Source of the DNA: Echinometra lucunter
Lineage: Eukaryota > Echinodermata > Echinoidea > Camarodonta > Echinometridae
Reading direction: 5' to 3'
DNA length: 64,000 bases
Assembly: GCA_029962745.1 (NCBI GenBank)
Contig: CM057169.1
Location: forward strand, 19,749,661 to 19,813,660
Below the pieces are notes generated by a model. It did not search any database, had not been told where the DNA came from, and worked only from the letters and a program-made list of their open reading frames with translations. This document shows, piece after piece, positions 9,931 to 20,699 of the stretch (position 1 is its first letter; every line of letters begins with the position of its first letter). A program made the translations under genes and the position numbers.

Positions 9931-12900
9931 CTACGAAAAGTGTTAAAAATCAATATAACTGTAGTTTTATGGAAATTGTTTAGTGGTCATTATTACTCGT
10001 TCAGTTAGTTAAGCTATTCTCCGAACTTTTCAGTTAACCGTTATTCCATCACCGCTGATGCACTTTTCATGTATTTACAATGGGTGCGGTATCAAAATGG
10101 TGCCACGCCCCATCCATCGCTATCTAGAAAAGGATCAAAATGATTTACCCTTCCAACTAGGAAAACTGGACACTTAACAATGAACATGACTCCTCCCAAC
10201 CCATATCGTCCAAGAAAAAAAGGTATATTTTGCTGATTTAGGTCCTCTACCAGATATCCTGGCTGTACCATATATCCCGTGGTAAGTTCATAATAAAGAA
10301 ACGGTGGAAAATGAAAAACAACCTTGACAAACACCCATGACATAACGCAGAAAAGGAACTTTCTATAGGACAACTTCGCTCTCCATTGTATGTCAATTCC
10401 TCGTCTGACGATTGCCACCTACTTTATATCCCCGAATCATGCCACAAGTACCAAGAGACAGGTGTTTTGTTTCGTTTGTAGTTCTCCGGATGTGTATTGT
10501 TATCACCTACCCCCTACTCGTACTATATTAGCGAAAAACTCTTATCTCTTTGGACCTGTGTATTGGAATTCCCTGCCCAACGACTTTAAAGAATCTACAA
10601 ACCTTAATATTTTTAAACGCAAACTTAAAAAGATGCTCATTTGTCAATACTCCACACCAACAAGTCAAGCTAACACATAACCTAAAACTGCATAATAACT
10701 TAACCTTTAACCACCAATAAACTTGTCAAACTTTACTTATGAAAAAACAAAACAAAACACTACAACATGATACAATACATTACGACCTGTGCACCTGCCA
10801 CGTTTCCTCTTTTCATTTGCACTTTTTATTTGCACCTCCCTTATCTCCCTCTTTCTTTCCTTTGCCACTTTACCCTCCCTATTATAATTTTGTAAGTACT
10901 TTTTTGTGTGTGTTACCACTGTAATTATTATTATTTGAACTACTTTCTCTTATTTTTTTGTCGCTTATTCGTTTTATTTTGATATTTGTGGATTACTTGT
11001 TTTAAGTTTGTCTTCTGCGTCCGTCTCGATTTTTGTATATAGTTGTATATATAGTTTGTTTATAATTAGTATTGAAACTAAGTTTAGGGGCTTGCCTTCT
11101 TTACAAGCTTTTGCTTTTCTTGGCAAGTCCCTCCGTTCATTTCTTGTTTCTTTTCATTGACAAAATTACTGCAACAAATTGTAGCTTTGTTTAATTTATA
11201 TTCAACATTTGTTACGAAATGTCATTGATTTGTTTGTATTATCTATTATATTGAGTATGTATTGTTACTTTGATTGTATTTTGAAAAAAATTGTTGAACG
11301 GAAATAAATAAATCTAAATCTAAATCTAAAATCTATTTTCTCCTAGGGATAGTTGTCTAAAAATTTAATGTGGGATTGATATTCGAGGTGGAAAATGTAA
11401 ACTTCTCACCTGTATGGACGGGAAAGAGAGCTGGACCACAAAATTCGCCCACCAGTTGACCTGTATCGAGATGCTTACCGCAGCAGGGCGTGGCCCTTGG
11501 GACCACACCTCAGTCGATACCACGTATGGGAGAGGAGCTGCAAGAGGGATAATGATTTTTCAGATAAACAATCTTAACAATGTTAATAGTTTATGCATAA
11601 TTTCACACTAAAGGGATGATGAATAAAGTAAGTTCTGATTCCAGGTTTGCCTTTTCTACTTAAGTCAGATGTACTTTCCTGGAACTGGACCAGGCATGTC
11701 AAATCCTTCTAGTTCCATCCAAATTTCTTCCTTCTTTTTCTTCTTTAACATACCTCTCTTTCTCTCTCCATCAAGTTCTCTTTTTCCTGTCTTCTTTCCC
11801 CCTTTGTTTTCAATTTCATGCATGTCCTTACCAACCATGGTTAGGTTTTCATATAATTAGTATTTTTTAAAATCCTCCTGAAATGTATGTGCTTTGGGGG
11901 CATGGTGGCTATGATCAATACAGTCGTTTTGTGTCCGGAAAGATTGTGTCCGAACAGACGATTTCAACAATTCGAATTCACCGAAGAAGTTTGCATGGAA
12001 TATTCAATAAATTTTTAAAAATCTAGTTTGGGCAATATTACGGAAGAGAAATATTCGTGGTGATGAGCTTTATTCGCTTCTCTATTCTCATGAAATTGTA
12101 CGGAAAAGGTGAAAGTTTTGTTTCGTTAGGTGCCCTTCCCTCCCACCTTCCTGCCATACATTTTATGCACTTTTATCATAATTTTTACTTTTTTGATAGA
12201 TCTACGATTCTCACCTGGTCCGATTGCAAAGAAAATTATGTAGAGATAAACAAATCCAAGCCCCATCCATTTCGTCCAGTCATTTTCTTCCTGTGATGGT
12301 GAATAACACAGGGAAATCAAAATTACACCTTCATGCTGAATAAATTCAGTGTTTTCATAGCCCCCTCCCCCTCCTCCACCTCCCAAAAGATGCAAAGATG
12401 CATCAAAGACAATCACACCCTAAGATCGACGATCAAAACAAGAGTTTTAAAAGGACGATACGAGTGGATGACACGGATCTAAGTATTTCGACAATGTTTG
12501 GTGTTGTTATCAAGGAAGAGAGAAAGCTGCTGATAAACGATATTGATTGAGTGTTTCAAACCTACCTGAAGGGCGAGTGAAATTGTAAGACCAGACAAAC
12601 AAACAGCCAACATCCCAAAAGGATAGAGAAGGAGCGGACGGCGACCTAAGCGCTCTACAACCAGGACCTGTGGAAATTGATCAGAGGGAAAACTTTTCAA
12701 AAATATTTGTTTAATTTTTTATTTTTACTGGGGTTGGCAGCAAAAACAAAAACGACAAAACAATTAAAGTGTATCACTTGCAAAGAAAGTCAGCAATATT
12801 TTGCTTTGCATGTTAAAGTTAAATATGTTCAGTACTGACCGAGATAATAGTGATGGTAACGTTGAGGGCGCCAAATCCGACGGTAGCGTATGCTATTTGA

Positions 12901-15900
12901 TCGTCTGTCATCCCAGCTGATTCGTAAAGTTCTGTCGAGTAAAATATGATCTGTAAAAGGAAAATAAAATTTCTTTACCACAAGAGTAAGATAAAGATTA
13001 CCTTCAAGAAATTCCTCAAATAATACATACTTCACAGAGTGTTTAGAACGCGAGACTAAGGACTAGGGGAAAGGCGTGGGGCGGTCCTACAAAGAAAAAT
13101 GATTGAAGTTCAAGGTTCATTTCTCCGCCAGTTGTTGGTATCTATTTTCAGGACTCTGTTGTGTGCTGTGTAAGCAATGGAAACAATGGTAATAGCAATT
13201 TATACATCGCATGTAATCAAAAGTTATCAACAAATACGATATTTGGAGTATGGGGTACATTCCTAACTTTGGAAGAAACATGTTATTGTGGACAGGATCA
13301 CAAAAAGGGGAGACTTGTATTCCAGAACTCCTGTCTGAAATATTTACTCTCTGATTATTGATAATTTAATCATAAACAGACAATTGACGATTACTTGATA
13401 CGCACATACACACACATCCAGCCCCTCCTCCCCCCCCCCCACGAAACTTATATGGGAAGGGGGAGGGTTCATGCCCCCACTTCTGACAATTCCCCGGAAC
13501 CTTGATGGATCAGCCTCCAAAATGGATATTTATAAATGGTGTGAGAGCAATTATCTTACGTTCAAACGAGATGTACAAAAGAAAACACCTCAGAGAGACA
13601 GACAGATAGACACAAAATTCAGATTTGTACATACCGCATTAATTCCTGATAACTGCTGCCCACCGTGCAAAACAATGCAGATCAAGAGTGGCATCAACCA
13701 GTTCCTGTCCCTAAGACAGAGAAGATCCAGGACCCCAACCTTTTCGGTCTCGATTTCATGCCTGTGCTCCATCCTCATCTCCTCGACCTCGGCGTCCACG
13801 TCGTCCACGCCACGGAGCACACGAAGGGCTGTGAAAATATGAAATAACATAATACATCTTTAGAAGGGGCCGGGGCAATAAATGGCTAATTCGTCCCCAT
13901 ACTATCTTGTTGACGGCTGGGATGTCCAAACTCGATCATTCTACTGAGGGTTTCTTTTTTTCACCCAGGGTAGCCACATTAGCATTACTGACTACTGCTC
14001 TTCCTGCGGGCATGCCATTATTATTACCCCAGTGATATAATCAGGGTAATAATCAAATGGTCTATTTGATACACTTTGGTCTAGGGGGTCACATGTGAGC
14101 AAAACACCTTGTCCAACTGATGTCATATGCCTTACGGATTTTTTTTTTTTTATTTCGACTGGTCAAGAACACTTAGAATTCCTAAACAATGTTCCTATAC
14201 CAGACCAACCCATTAACTATTTTACAAATCTGTGACGTCAGTATATGATTTTTTTTTTCTATTTTCCCTATACATTACCGGAGAAATCACTTTTGCAGAA
14301 CCAGCAAAGTGACTGGTTTTCAGAAATCTGCTATTCTCGCAAACAGGATTAGTTACGTTAAGCACTCGGACTGCCCCCTCCATCCACCCCCCCCCCCCCA
14401 CACACACACACACACACACCAGCTGGCTAAAAGATAATTTCATATTTTCACTTCACTGTTGTTTTTCGATTGTTTCACCGATTACTATGTCAACTTTCTT
14501 CGAATATGTTATTTAAACAATGCATTCAAAAGTTGATGAAATGTAAACAGAATACTAAACAAATAAACAATACAGCTGTTTGAGAGACCAAATCTTTGGG
14601 GACTGGGCCATTGCAAACAATGTAGGTATACCACTTTCCTTCGGGACTGCGCCCTAGGAAACAACAACACTATACGATCAGTCTGCGATCCGATTTTGGA
14701 AAACATTATCATAGCATTTGATATGAACATTCAAACATATAAAATCTTAATGATCAAATTTCCGAATAGTCGTATGATTAATAAAATCGAAATTCCGGGA
14801 TATTGGGAGCCTCCTTGCAGGAATAAAAGCGAACTTAACTCCGAATCGTAGTGACGTCATAGCAATCTTGCGATCGGCTACGATTTGAAGCCAATTTCGC
14901 CTCTACTCCGACCACAAGGCCTTCAGTTAACCAAATTTTTTATTTTGGTATTCCTATCATTATTCCGAACTCCAAATAAGATCATTTTACTTGTTTAAAC
15001 TTTCATATTTAATGCAAAATGCAATTTGTTCAAAAATCGGGTCGCAGTCGGATCGTATAGTGTCCGATGGACTATAGATTTGACTCTGCTAAGGCAGTGT
15101 AAATAATAACTCCTTGGTCATGTTGGTACAATAATAAGTACCTGCAATTGCCTTCTCCTCTTCATTCTGTTTTATGAGCAGCCATCTTGGACTCTCTGGA
15201 CAGAAAGGTAGAACGATGAATTCAATCAGTCCAGTGACTGCGCTCAGTCCCAGTACGATCGGCCATGTATCCTTATCGTAGAAGGCAAAGAAACCCAAGG
15301 CCTGTTGGGTGTGAAAGATGAGACAATATGCAAATGCCATTTTTGATCATTTTTTTTTTTGGAGTGTTTTACTGAATATCTCTACCATCCAAATAATCCA
15401 CTTATCTTATGGCTATATAACAAACCTTCCACGCAACGGACTCTTCAGGGCTTTAGTCGTGCTTTTTGTTTTGTCTTGTTTTGTTTTTAAGTATGCACGA
15501 TATAGCCATTGCTGTAATAAAGATACTTCGAACTAAAAAAAAAAACATTTACATCACGAGCACAAGCTCTATTCTTTCATGATCTTATACATTTATCCAT
15601 GGGATATTATTGCTTAAAGGGGGTACCCAATGCTGAAACAATGTTAGTTCATTTAAAAGAGCATGATTTTATTAGCAGAAAATCATCTGTCTAAAGTTTT
15701 TTTAAAAGTTCTGTTGCCAAGGAAACCCCCAAATGTGGTCAGATTTCAGGATATTTTTGACCCCTCAGCTGTGACCCCAGTTTCAACTGGGTACCCACTT
15801 TGACGTCAAAATGACGTCAAAGTGGGTACCTTGTCGCGCACTTCTAGCAAAATGCGCGCAAGGTATAATACATATTGTACAGTCTAGCGCGCAGCACAAC

Positions 15901-18196
15901 TGCAATGCGCGAAGCTGGGTACCCACTTTTACGTCATACCTCATACTCAAATTTTTTTTGGTCAGCTCATAACTTTTCACGAGAAAATTAGCCAAAATGC
16001 ATTGGTTTCGATTGAAAATCATCATATATTTAATGCCATTCTTCTTAGAATTCTATTCTCGATCATATATCAAAATTGTGTTTACCATTGTGTAATCACT
16101 TTAAGGTATTTGAAACCTTAATAAAACAAATGACTGGGACTTAATAAATATTAAAACCAATTTTCATGTTTGCACTTGGCATGTTTTACTTATGCGAATC
16201 ATACAAATACATGTAAATATATCTCAAACACTGTTACTGAAACATTAGGAATTTAGGATGGTATATGGTCGAGAACCAATAAGAAGATAAAAGCAAAACC
16301 ATCTCATGCTCATAGGCCTTACTTGGGCAATAAGTAGGCCTATCGTGATCAGTAACTGGTGGGTGGTGGTAATGGCTCCTCTCAGGTTGAAGGGTGCTAT
16401 CTCGGCAAGGTACATGGGAACAATGGTCAGTGACATACCTAGACAAAAGAGAGGAACAAAGGTTTATCAAGTTGGATATAAAATCATTTAGATATGAGCA
16501 ATTCTCTCAATAAACGTTACCGTGATCGGGACTCTAATTGATGTTGGGGTAATTCTACAGGTTGGTCCAAAATAATGTAGCGTGAGTAACCAACTTCCGA
16601 AGTTTTGATGCTGTATGTTCTACTCCAATATATACATGCATGTGCAGTGTCGTGAATAAACTCATTTACCTTTAAACAGCTGTAGGCAGAGAACATGAGA
16701 TTAAGAGGTAACTGAATATCTCTCCAAATAATGTAACGTGAGTAACCATGGAATCGCCCATTGCCATCCCCTGAAAAATGCCAACACATTAAACAGTTCA
16801 GTAAGGTTCCATATCTCTAGATATCCAGAAGAAGAGTACACACTTCAGAGTTATGTCTTGGTAGTTATGTTTTCGCATCACAAATCATTTTCAAATTTGT
16901 ATCCACATAAACATGAAAATTTGAATTCTTTTTTTTTTTTTGTAAAAAGTTGTTGCTACGTACGTTAACTTGATATGTTAAAAAGCTACAAAAAGTAAAA
17001 AGTTACAAAATTTCTATTTAAAAAATTCAACTTTCTCAAAGTTTGAATAATAGGGGCGACTTTGATACAGACAAATCCAGATCGCTCAAAATTATATGTT
17101 TTACCAAAATAATTGAAACAAAAGTTATAATGAATAAGGTCACGTAAATCATTAAAGGGCTCAACTAACCAACACTGAAGCCAATAACGAAGCGACCGAT
17201 GATGATCATTTCAGGTGAGCCAGCTATCTGGCAACATCCCATCAACAATGAACCCACGATCGAGATGAGATTGTTGTAAAGCAGTCCACGATTTCTGTTG
17301 TATTATAGAACAGTAGAAAGAGATCAAAAGCCAAAGAAGGAACATATTGTATGTGAAGAGGGCAAAGAACAGAAAAAAAAAGAAAAGAGTGAAACAGAGA
17401 ATAGGAATATCATACGGGAGAGCCCAGATAATATTTTAAAAAATTCAAACACGACATTAATCCGCCCTCCCCTTCCTTCCTGCTCCCTCACTAAAGAGAG
17501 GATTAACGGGAGAAAAGGAGGTTTGACAATAACGTAGGAAGAGCATTCGATAAGAAGAACTACTCTTTCATGTATGTATGGTAACTCTAAAACGTACAAT
17601 TTATCTCGTTAGTGGAGTTAAGTGATCTTTTTTTATTAAAAGATAATTATAAAATGCTTATCTTAATCCTTATCATAGGTAGATGCTATATCGTCTTAAA
17701 ACAGAACCAGTAACAGAACCAGTACGATATTTACCTGCCGAAATGATCTGCCCAGTATCCACCACTCAGTGCCCCCAGAGCTCCCCCGATGCAGTAGATG
17801 GATACTACGGTCGCCCATAGCCATGTAAGGCCGTCATCACTAAGCTGCTTCCCTCCCGAACGTTCAAAATATGTCTCATTGATGAAATCTTGGATGAACT
17901 GTTAATGTAATAACATAGCAGCGAAAAGGTTTGCCTCTCCCTTACTCTGCCTAAGCATAACACACCCACCTTTCGACGCCCACCTTTGCTACACGGGAAC
18001 ACAACCACCCTCTCACAAACAAACACACCCACACCATTCCACCCACATACCTACAAATTCACACACGTTACCCTTCAACGATTTACCGACGAATTTTCGT
18101 TGGTCATTCGTCTCCCCAATTATTTACTTCTTTCGTGATCTACATTACATTTTTGCATTGTATTTTTTTTGCTTTCTCAGCCTCACTCTCTTTTTC

Positions 18197-18279
<83 letters not shown>

Positions 18280-20605
18280 CCCTTAGCACATGTAGCAGTT
18301 ACTTAGTTTCACCGTTTCCCCTAATTTAACAAACATCTTTTTCTTCAGTTCACTCTCCCTTCCACTATTACCAACCACAGAAGGTGCTGTGATAACTCCT
18401 TGGTTGTAGCCGAATTCTCCCGAGGATCCAATGCTTACAGTTGCGGTACAGAGCACCAACATGAAAGTTAGGTGACCCTGCAAAAATATATCAACATATG
18501 AAGATTTTAATTGGCAATACAACAACTAGTTCAAAATCATTTCTTTTCCCTACCAAAAATGATTTTTCGTCCTCTTATTCTTCCCACCCCTCCCCCGTTT
18601 TTTAAAAGCGTATGCAGTTAATATTTTTTTTTTTTAAAGTAATAACGGTGACGCCAACTCAGAAATGGGGAAAGCTGATAATTTCAAGTTTTTTTACGAA
18701 TAATTTCAAAATAACTTTAAAGATGTGCTCCTCGCAGCTCTGAACCATGCAACGAGGTATCTACACTTTGATCCAATTCTTCTTCTTCTTCTTCTTCTTC
18801 TTCTTCTTCTTCTTCTTCTTCTTCTTCTCTTCTTCTTCATCATCATCTTCTTCTTCTACTTCTTCTTCTTCTTCTTCGTCTTCTTCGTCTTCTTCCCTTT
18901 TTCATCTTCTCATTTTGCTTTCCGCCACTGCACTACACTATCGTTTTTATATAAGTGTTTTGTTCTCTTTCTAGGTACGTCAGAAAAGAAAACCACATTC
19001 TTTTTTTGACAAGAATCAGCCGTGATAGCACACTGGCTTCTGTTCCTCCTCCACTTTTAAAAATAATTTTTTTCGCAAGTATGTTGTACCATTTGCAGCA
19101 AACTGTTACGTTTTCGATTTTATGATGGATAATTTGCTTGCATGATGACCTAGAATTTGTCATAAAAATGACAAGTGTGAAAAAATACATTTGAACTCAC
19201 GTTTTATTATGAACTTTGTGATATATCAAATATAGACTCTATTGATTTTTTTTTTCTGGAATAGTGAACCTGACTATTTTGAAACTAACTACAAAGTCCA
19301 AAGTAAGCGGTCTTAGATAACCTACTCAAATATCAGCGTTTTAGGAACACGATGAATGAAAACAAAACAGGAAATAAACGGACGAATACCAGTCCGTGTT
19401 TTCATTTCATTTCATTTCCACAATACAGCAAATAAAATTTTACAAGATTTTTCATATTTCAAAATCATTCTGAAAACAACAGTGTAAAGTTGTACAAAAT
19501 ATTGATAGTAATACAGTTCAGTATATCAATTAATATATGGCAAGTATAAAATAAACAGAAGAATGCTCGCTGTAATGTGAAGGAAACCTTAAGAAGCTTT
19601 GCTTGTAAAACAGATCCCCATTTTTTCGTCATTTTCCTCCTATAAAATCATTTGCCGGCTAATGTTCTGTAAAGAATAATTTGTCCCTAACCTCTCCTTT
19701 CAAATAACAAGTGTTAATGCATATAATGATGTATACTTTAGATGTTATCTTCTTATGTTATCCAACCAGGGTTATAAATAATGACCTCCACAGGGCAGTA
19801 CAAGTGTGCTAGTGGCATATAAATTTATAAAACAAGCCTTCTAAAACACAGTAGCCGTTGAGATCATGAAGGTTGATAAAATAAACCCAACTAAAGCAGA
19901 GTTACACTTCGGCACATTGATAGATTTTCTGATATTGAAGAAATCAAATAACCTTCGGTCAAAATTGAAATGATATTATTCTAAGGTGGGAGTAAGCAGT
20001 AAATAATAATGGATATTTTACGACCGAATTATCGTTACATTATTACATTGTCGGAAACGCCCACAACATTTCCCTTTAACCTTTTTGTGAAGTAGACGTG
20101 ACATTGTGTACCATTCACCTAAATGATATGATGAAAACATAAATCTATTAGCCTAATGCGCAGCAGATTGAGATCCAAAGCTATAAATATGTGGTTATGT
20201 AAAACGCAATCATTATAATATCTACACGTCTTAACAACTTAATACATTGACACAATAAAAATACGCCTACTCGGATCGGCGGAGGGTCGTACGTGGACGA
20301 CAGGCAAGCCTCCGCCCAATCCAGTTTTTGTTGCCGGTATTGTTTTCGTTGGGTTTAGTTGCTATTGTTTTTTTTTTCAACCTTGTTTTCAAAATCATGA
20401 TATTATTGTTAGATAATCATGGAGAAATTAGTGTTGTTACAACATAAATAAGACACAGTATGAATACACAAACACATATTTAGATTCAATCTAACAGTTT
20501 AGAAGCTAGAAGAAAAAAAGACTGACCTACCTTTCCAACCCCACTAGTAGTTTTGACTTCGTCATTTCCATCTTTTTTGCCGTTAGAATCCATTTTTTCT
20601 TCCAT
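9730..20605 (-). CDS. SLC2/GLUT-like facilitative sugar transporter, gene 1 (12 exons, 517 aa)
   Basis: Minus-strand exons, in order: 20605-20531, 18477-18376, 17898-17735, 17294-17170, 16438-16323, 15301-15142, 13828-13635, 12950-12840, 12667-12566, 12290-12215, 11537-11410, 9930-9730. They join to 1554 nt with no internal stop, the normal GLUT length. The protein is a 12-helix major facilitator moving hexoses across a membrane by facilitated diffusion. Motifs: GGYWADHFGR ending at residue 114, PESPRW at 229-234, HGGQQLSGINA at 302-312, ERLGRR at 354-359, GPAPLP at 407-412, PETKNR at 478-483. HGG stands where glucose-type class I members have QLS, pointing to a class II (GLUT5/7-like) protein; the substrate is inferred, not proved. 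Two in-frame start Mets are possible (residues 1 and 5). A minus-strand TATAAA at 20690-20685 is a weak core-promoter candidate. Gene 2 at 50-61 kb is its paralogue. Confidence 0.93.
10390..11335 (+). mobile_element. 5'-truncated CR1/L2-type LINE fragment
   Basis: The plus-strand ORF at 10390-10680 contains YLFGPVYWNSLPNDFKESTN followed by LNIFKRKLKKML, the usual C-terminal end of a non-LTR reverse transcriptase ORF (general form: GPxxWNSLP... FKxxLKxxL). About 600 nt of 3' UTR follow, ending in an (AAATCT)n tail at 11308-11335, typical of CR1/L2 elements. It sits in the last intron of transporter gene 1, antisense to it. The catalytic domain is missing. Confidence 0.75.
11410..11537 (-). CDS. 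Transporter gene 1 exon 11
   Basis: Acceptor CTTGCAG|CT and donor ATACAG|GTGAGA. It reads PLPYVVSTEVWSQGPRPAAV, then the helix before the final exon. Together with exon 10 it equals one 204-nt exon in gene 2. Confidence 0.93.
12215..12290 (-). CDS. Transporter gene 1 exon 10
   Basis: Acceptor ATCACAG|GA and donor CCAG|GTGAGA give EENDWTKWMGLGFVYLYIIF and FAIGP, ending one base into a codon. The intron that follows is absent from gene 2. Confidence 0.92.
12566..12667 (-). CDS. Transporter gene 1 exon 9: RxGRR motif
   Basis: Acceptor TCCACAG|GT and donor TTCAG|GTAGGT give 34 codons. It starts VLVVERLGRRPLLLYPFG, the loop 8-9 sugar-porter signature. It is fused to exon 8 in gene 2. Confidence 0.93.
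12840..12950 (-). CDS. Transporter gene 1 exon 8
   Basis: Acceptor TTTACAG|AT and donor TCTCG|GTCAGT give 37 codons: IIFYSTELYESAGMTDDQIA, then YATVGFGALN. The donor is acceptable but not ideal. Confidence 0.92.
13635..13828 (-). CDS. Transporter gene 1 exon 7: HGGQQLSGINA motif
   Basis: Acceptor TTCACAG|CC and donor ATGCG|GTATGT. It covers the charged central cytosolic loop and helix 7 with HGGQQLSGINA. The 194-nt length is identical in gene 2. Confidence 0.93.
14661..15074 (-). mobile_element. MITE family A, copy 1 (TIR ACACTATACGATC)
   Basis: The ends carry ACACTATACGATCAGTCTGCG and the inverse of GCAGTCGGATCGTATAGTGT, giving imperfect TIRs of about 30 bp. The interior GTAGTGACGTCATAGCAATC and CTTGCGATCGGCTACG occur inverted in the element at 51402-51798, so the two belong to one family. 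It lies in an intron of transporter gene 1. Confidence 0.7.
15142..15301 (-). CDS. Transporter gene 1 exon 6: PESPRW motif
   Basis: Acceptor CCAACAG|GC and donor TTGCAG|GTACTT. It contains FCPESPRWLLIKQNEEEKAI, the end of helix 6 and the start of the cytosolic loop. 160 nt in both paralogues. Confidence 0.93.
15613..16105. mobile_element. MITE-like element with imperfect CTTAAAG ends and an internal perfect palindrome
   Basis: The left end CTTAAAGGGGGTACCCAATG and the inverse of the right end, CTTAAAGTGATTACACAATG, align imperfectly over about 29 bp. The element contains a perfect 19-bp-arm palindrome at 15790-15830 and a third GGGTACCCACTTTTACGTCA copy near 15917. No ORF is convincing. Confidence 0.5.
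15790..15830. repeat. Perfect palindrome with two TGACGTCA (CRE) sites
   Basis: The arm GGTACCCACTTTGACGTCA is followed by AAA and its exact reverse complement, 19+3+19 nt. Each arm ends in TGACGTCA, the consensus CREB/ATF site, giving two sites three bases apart. Confidence 0.9.
16323..16438 (-). CDS. Transporter gene 1 exon 5
   Basis: Acceptor TGTCTAG|GT and donor GCCCAA|GTAAGG. It reads MSLTIVPMYLAEIAPFNLRG, then AITTTHQLLITIG, the conserved helix 4-5 region. 116 nt in both paralogues. Confidence 0.93.
17170..17294 (-). CDS. Transporter gene 1 exon 4
   Basis: Acceptor ACAACAG|AA and donor GTTG|GTTAGT. It reads NRGLLYNNLISIVGSLLMGC, then CQIAGSPEMIIIGRFVIGFS: helix 3 to helix 4. 125 nt; the matching exon in gene 2 is 124 nt. 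Confidence 0.92.
17735..17898 (-). CDS. Transporter gene 1 exon 3
   Basis: Acceptor ATTAACAG|TT and donor GGCAG|GTAAAT. It reads FIQDFINETYFERSG, then helix 2 ending GGYWADHFGR. N66 in NET is a plausible extracellular glycosylation site. Confidence 0.93.
18199..18272. repeat. (CT)n-(TA)n compound microsatellite
   Basis: A CT run to 18240 followed by a TA run, within intron 2 of transporter gene 1. Confidence 0.9.
18376..18477 (-). CDS. Transporter gene 1 exon 2
   Basis: Acceptor TTTGCAG|GG. It reads GHLTFMLVLCTATVSIGSSG, then EFGYNQGVITAPSV: helix 1. The end is set by phase 0 and by the 34-codon equivalent in gene 2, which requires the weak donor GTG|GTTGGT. A stronger-looking GTAATA four bases on would break the frame. 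Confidence 0.85.
18777..18900. repeat. (CTT)n microsatellite
   Basis: A long CTT run with a few CAT/CGT interruptions, in intron 1 of transporter gene 1. The polyphenylalanine and polyleucine ORFs over it are artefacts. Confidence 0.95.
20531..20605 (-). CDS. Transporter gene 1 exon 1 (start)
   Basis: Reads MEEKMDSNGKKDGNDEVKTT then SGVGK before donor GAAAG|GTAGGT, in phase with exon 2. The second Met (at 20593) could also initiate. The N-terminus is short, polar and cytosolic, as expected of GLUTs. No other ATG upstream is in frame without a break that I can see. Confidence 0.75.
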
Positions 20606-20699
20606 TTCGCTTTAGGTGCTCTTTATTCTTTTCTTCAAAGATAAAATGAAGTTGATCCTTATTTATGATGATATGTTGACGCTCTTTATAAAGAATACG

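Noticed and set aside
10092..10418. 108-codon minus-strand ORF in the last intron of transporter gene 1
   Set aside because: No recognisable family, no splice borders, and it ends next to the LINE fragment. Treated as chance.
18725..19009. Poly-Leu/Phe/Ser ORFs that resemble membrane proteins
   Set aside because: Direct translation of a CTT microsatellite in an intron.
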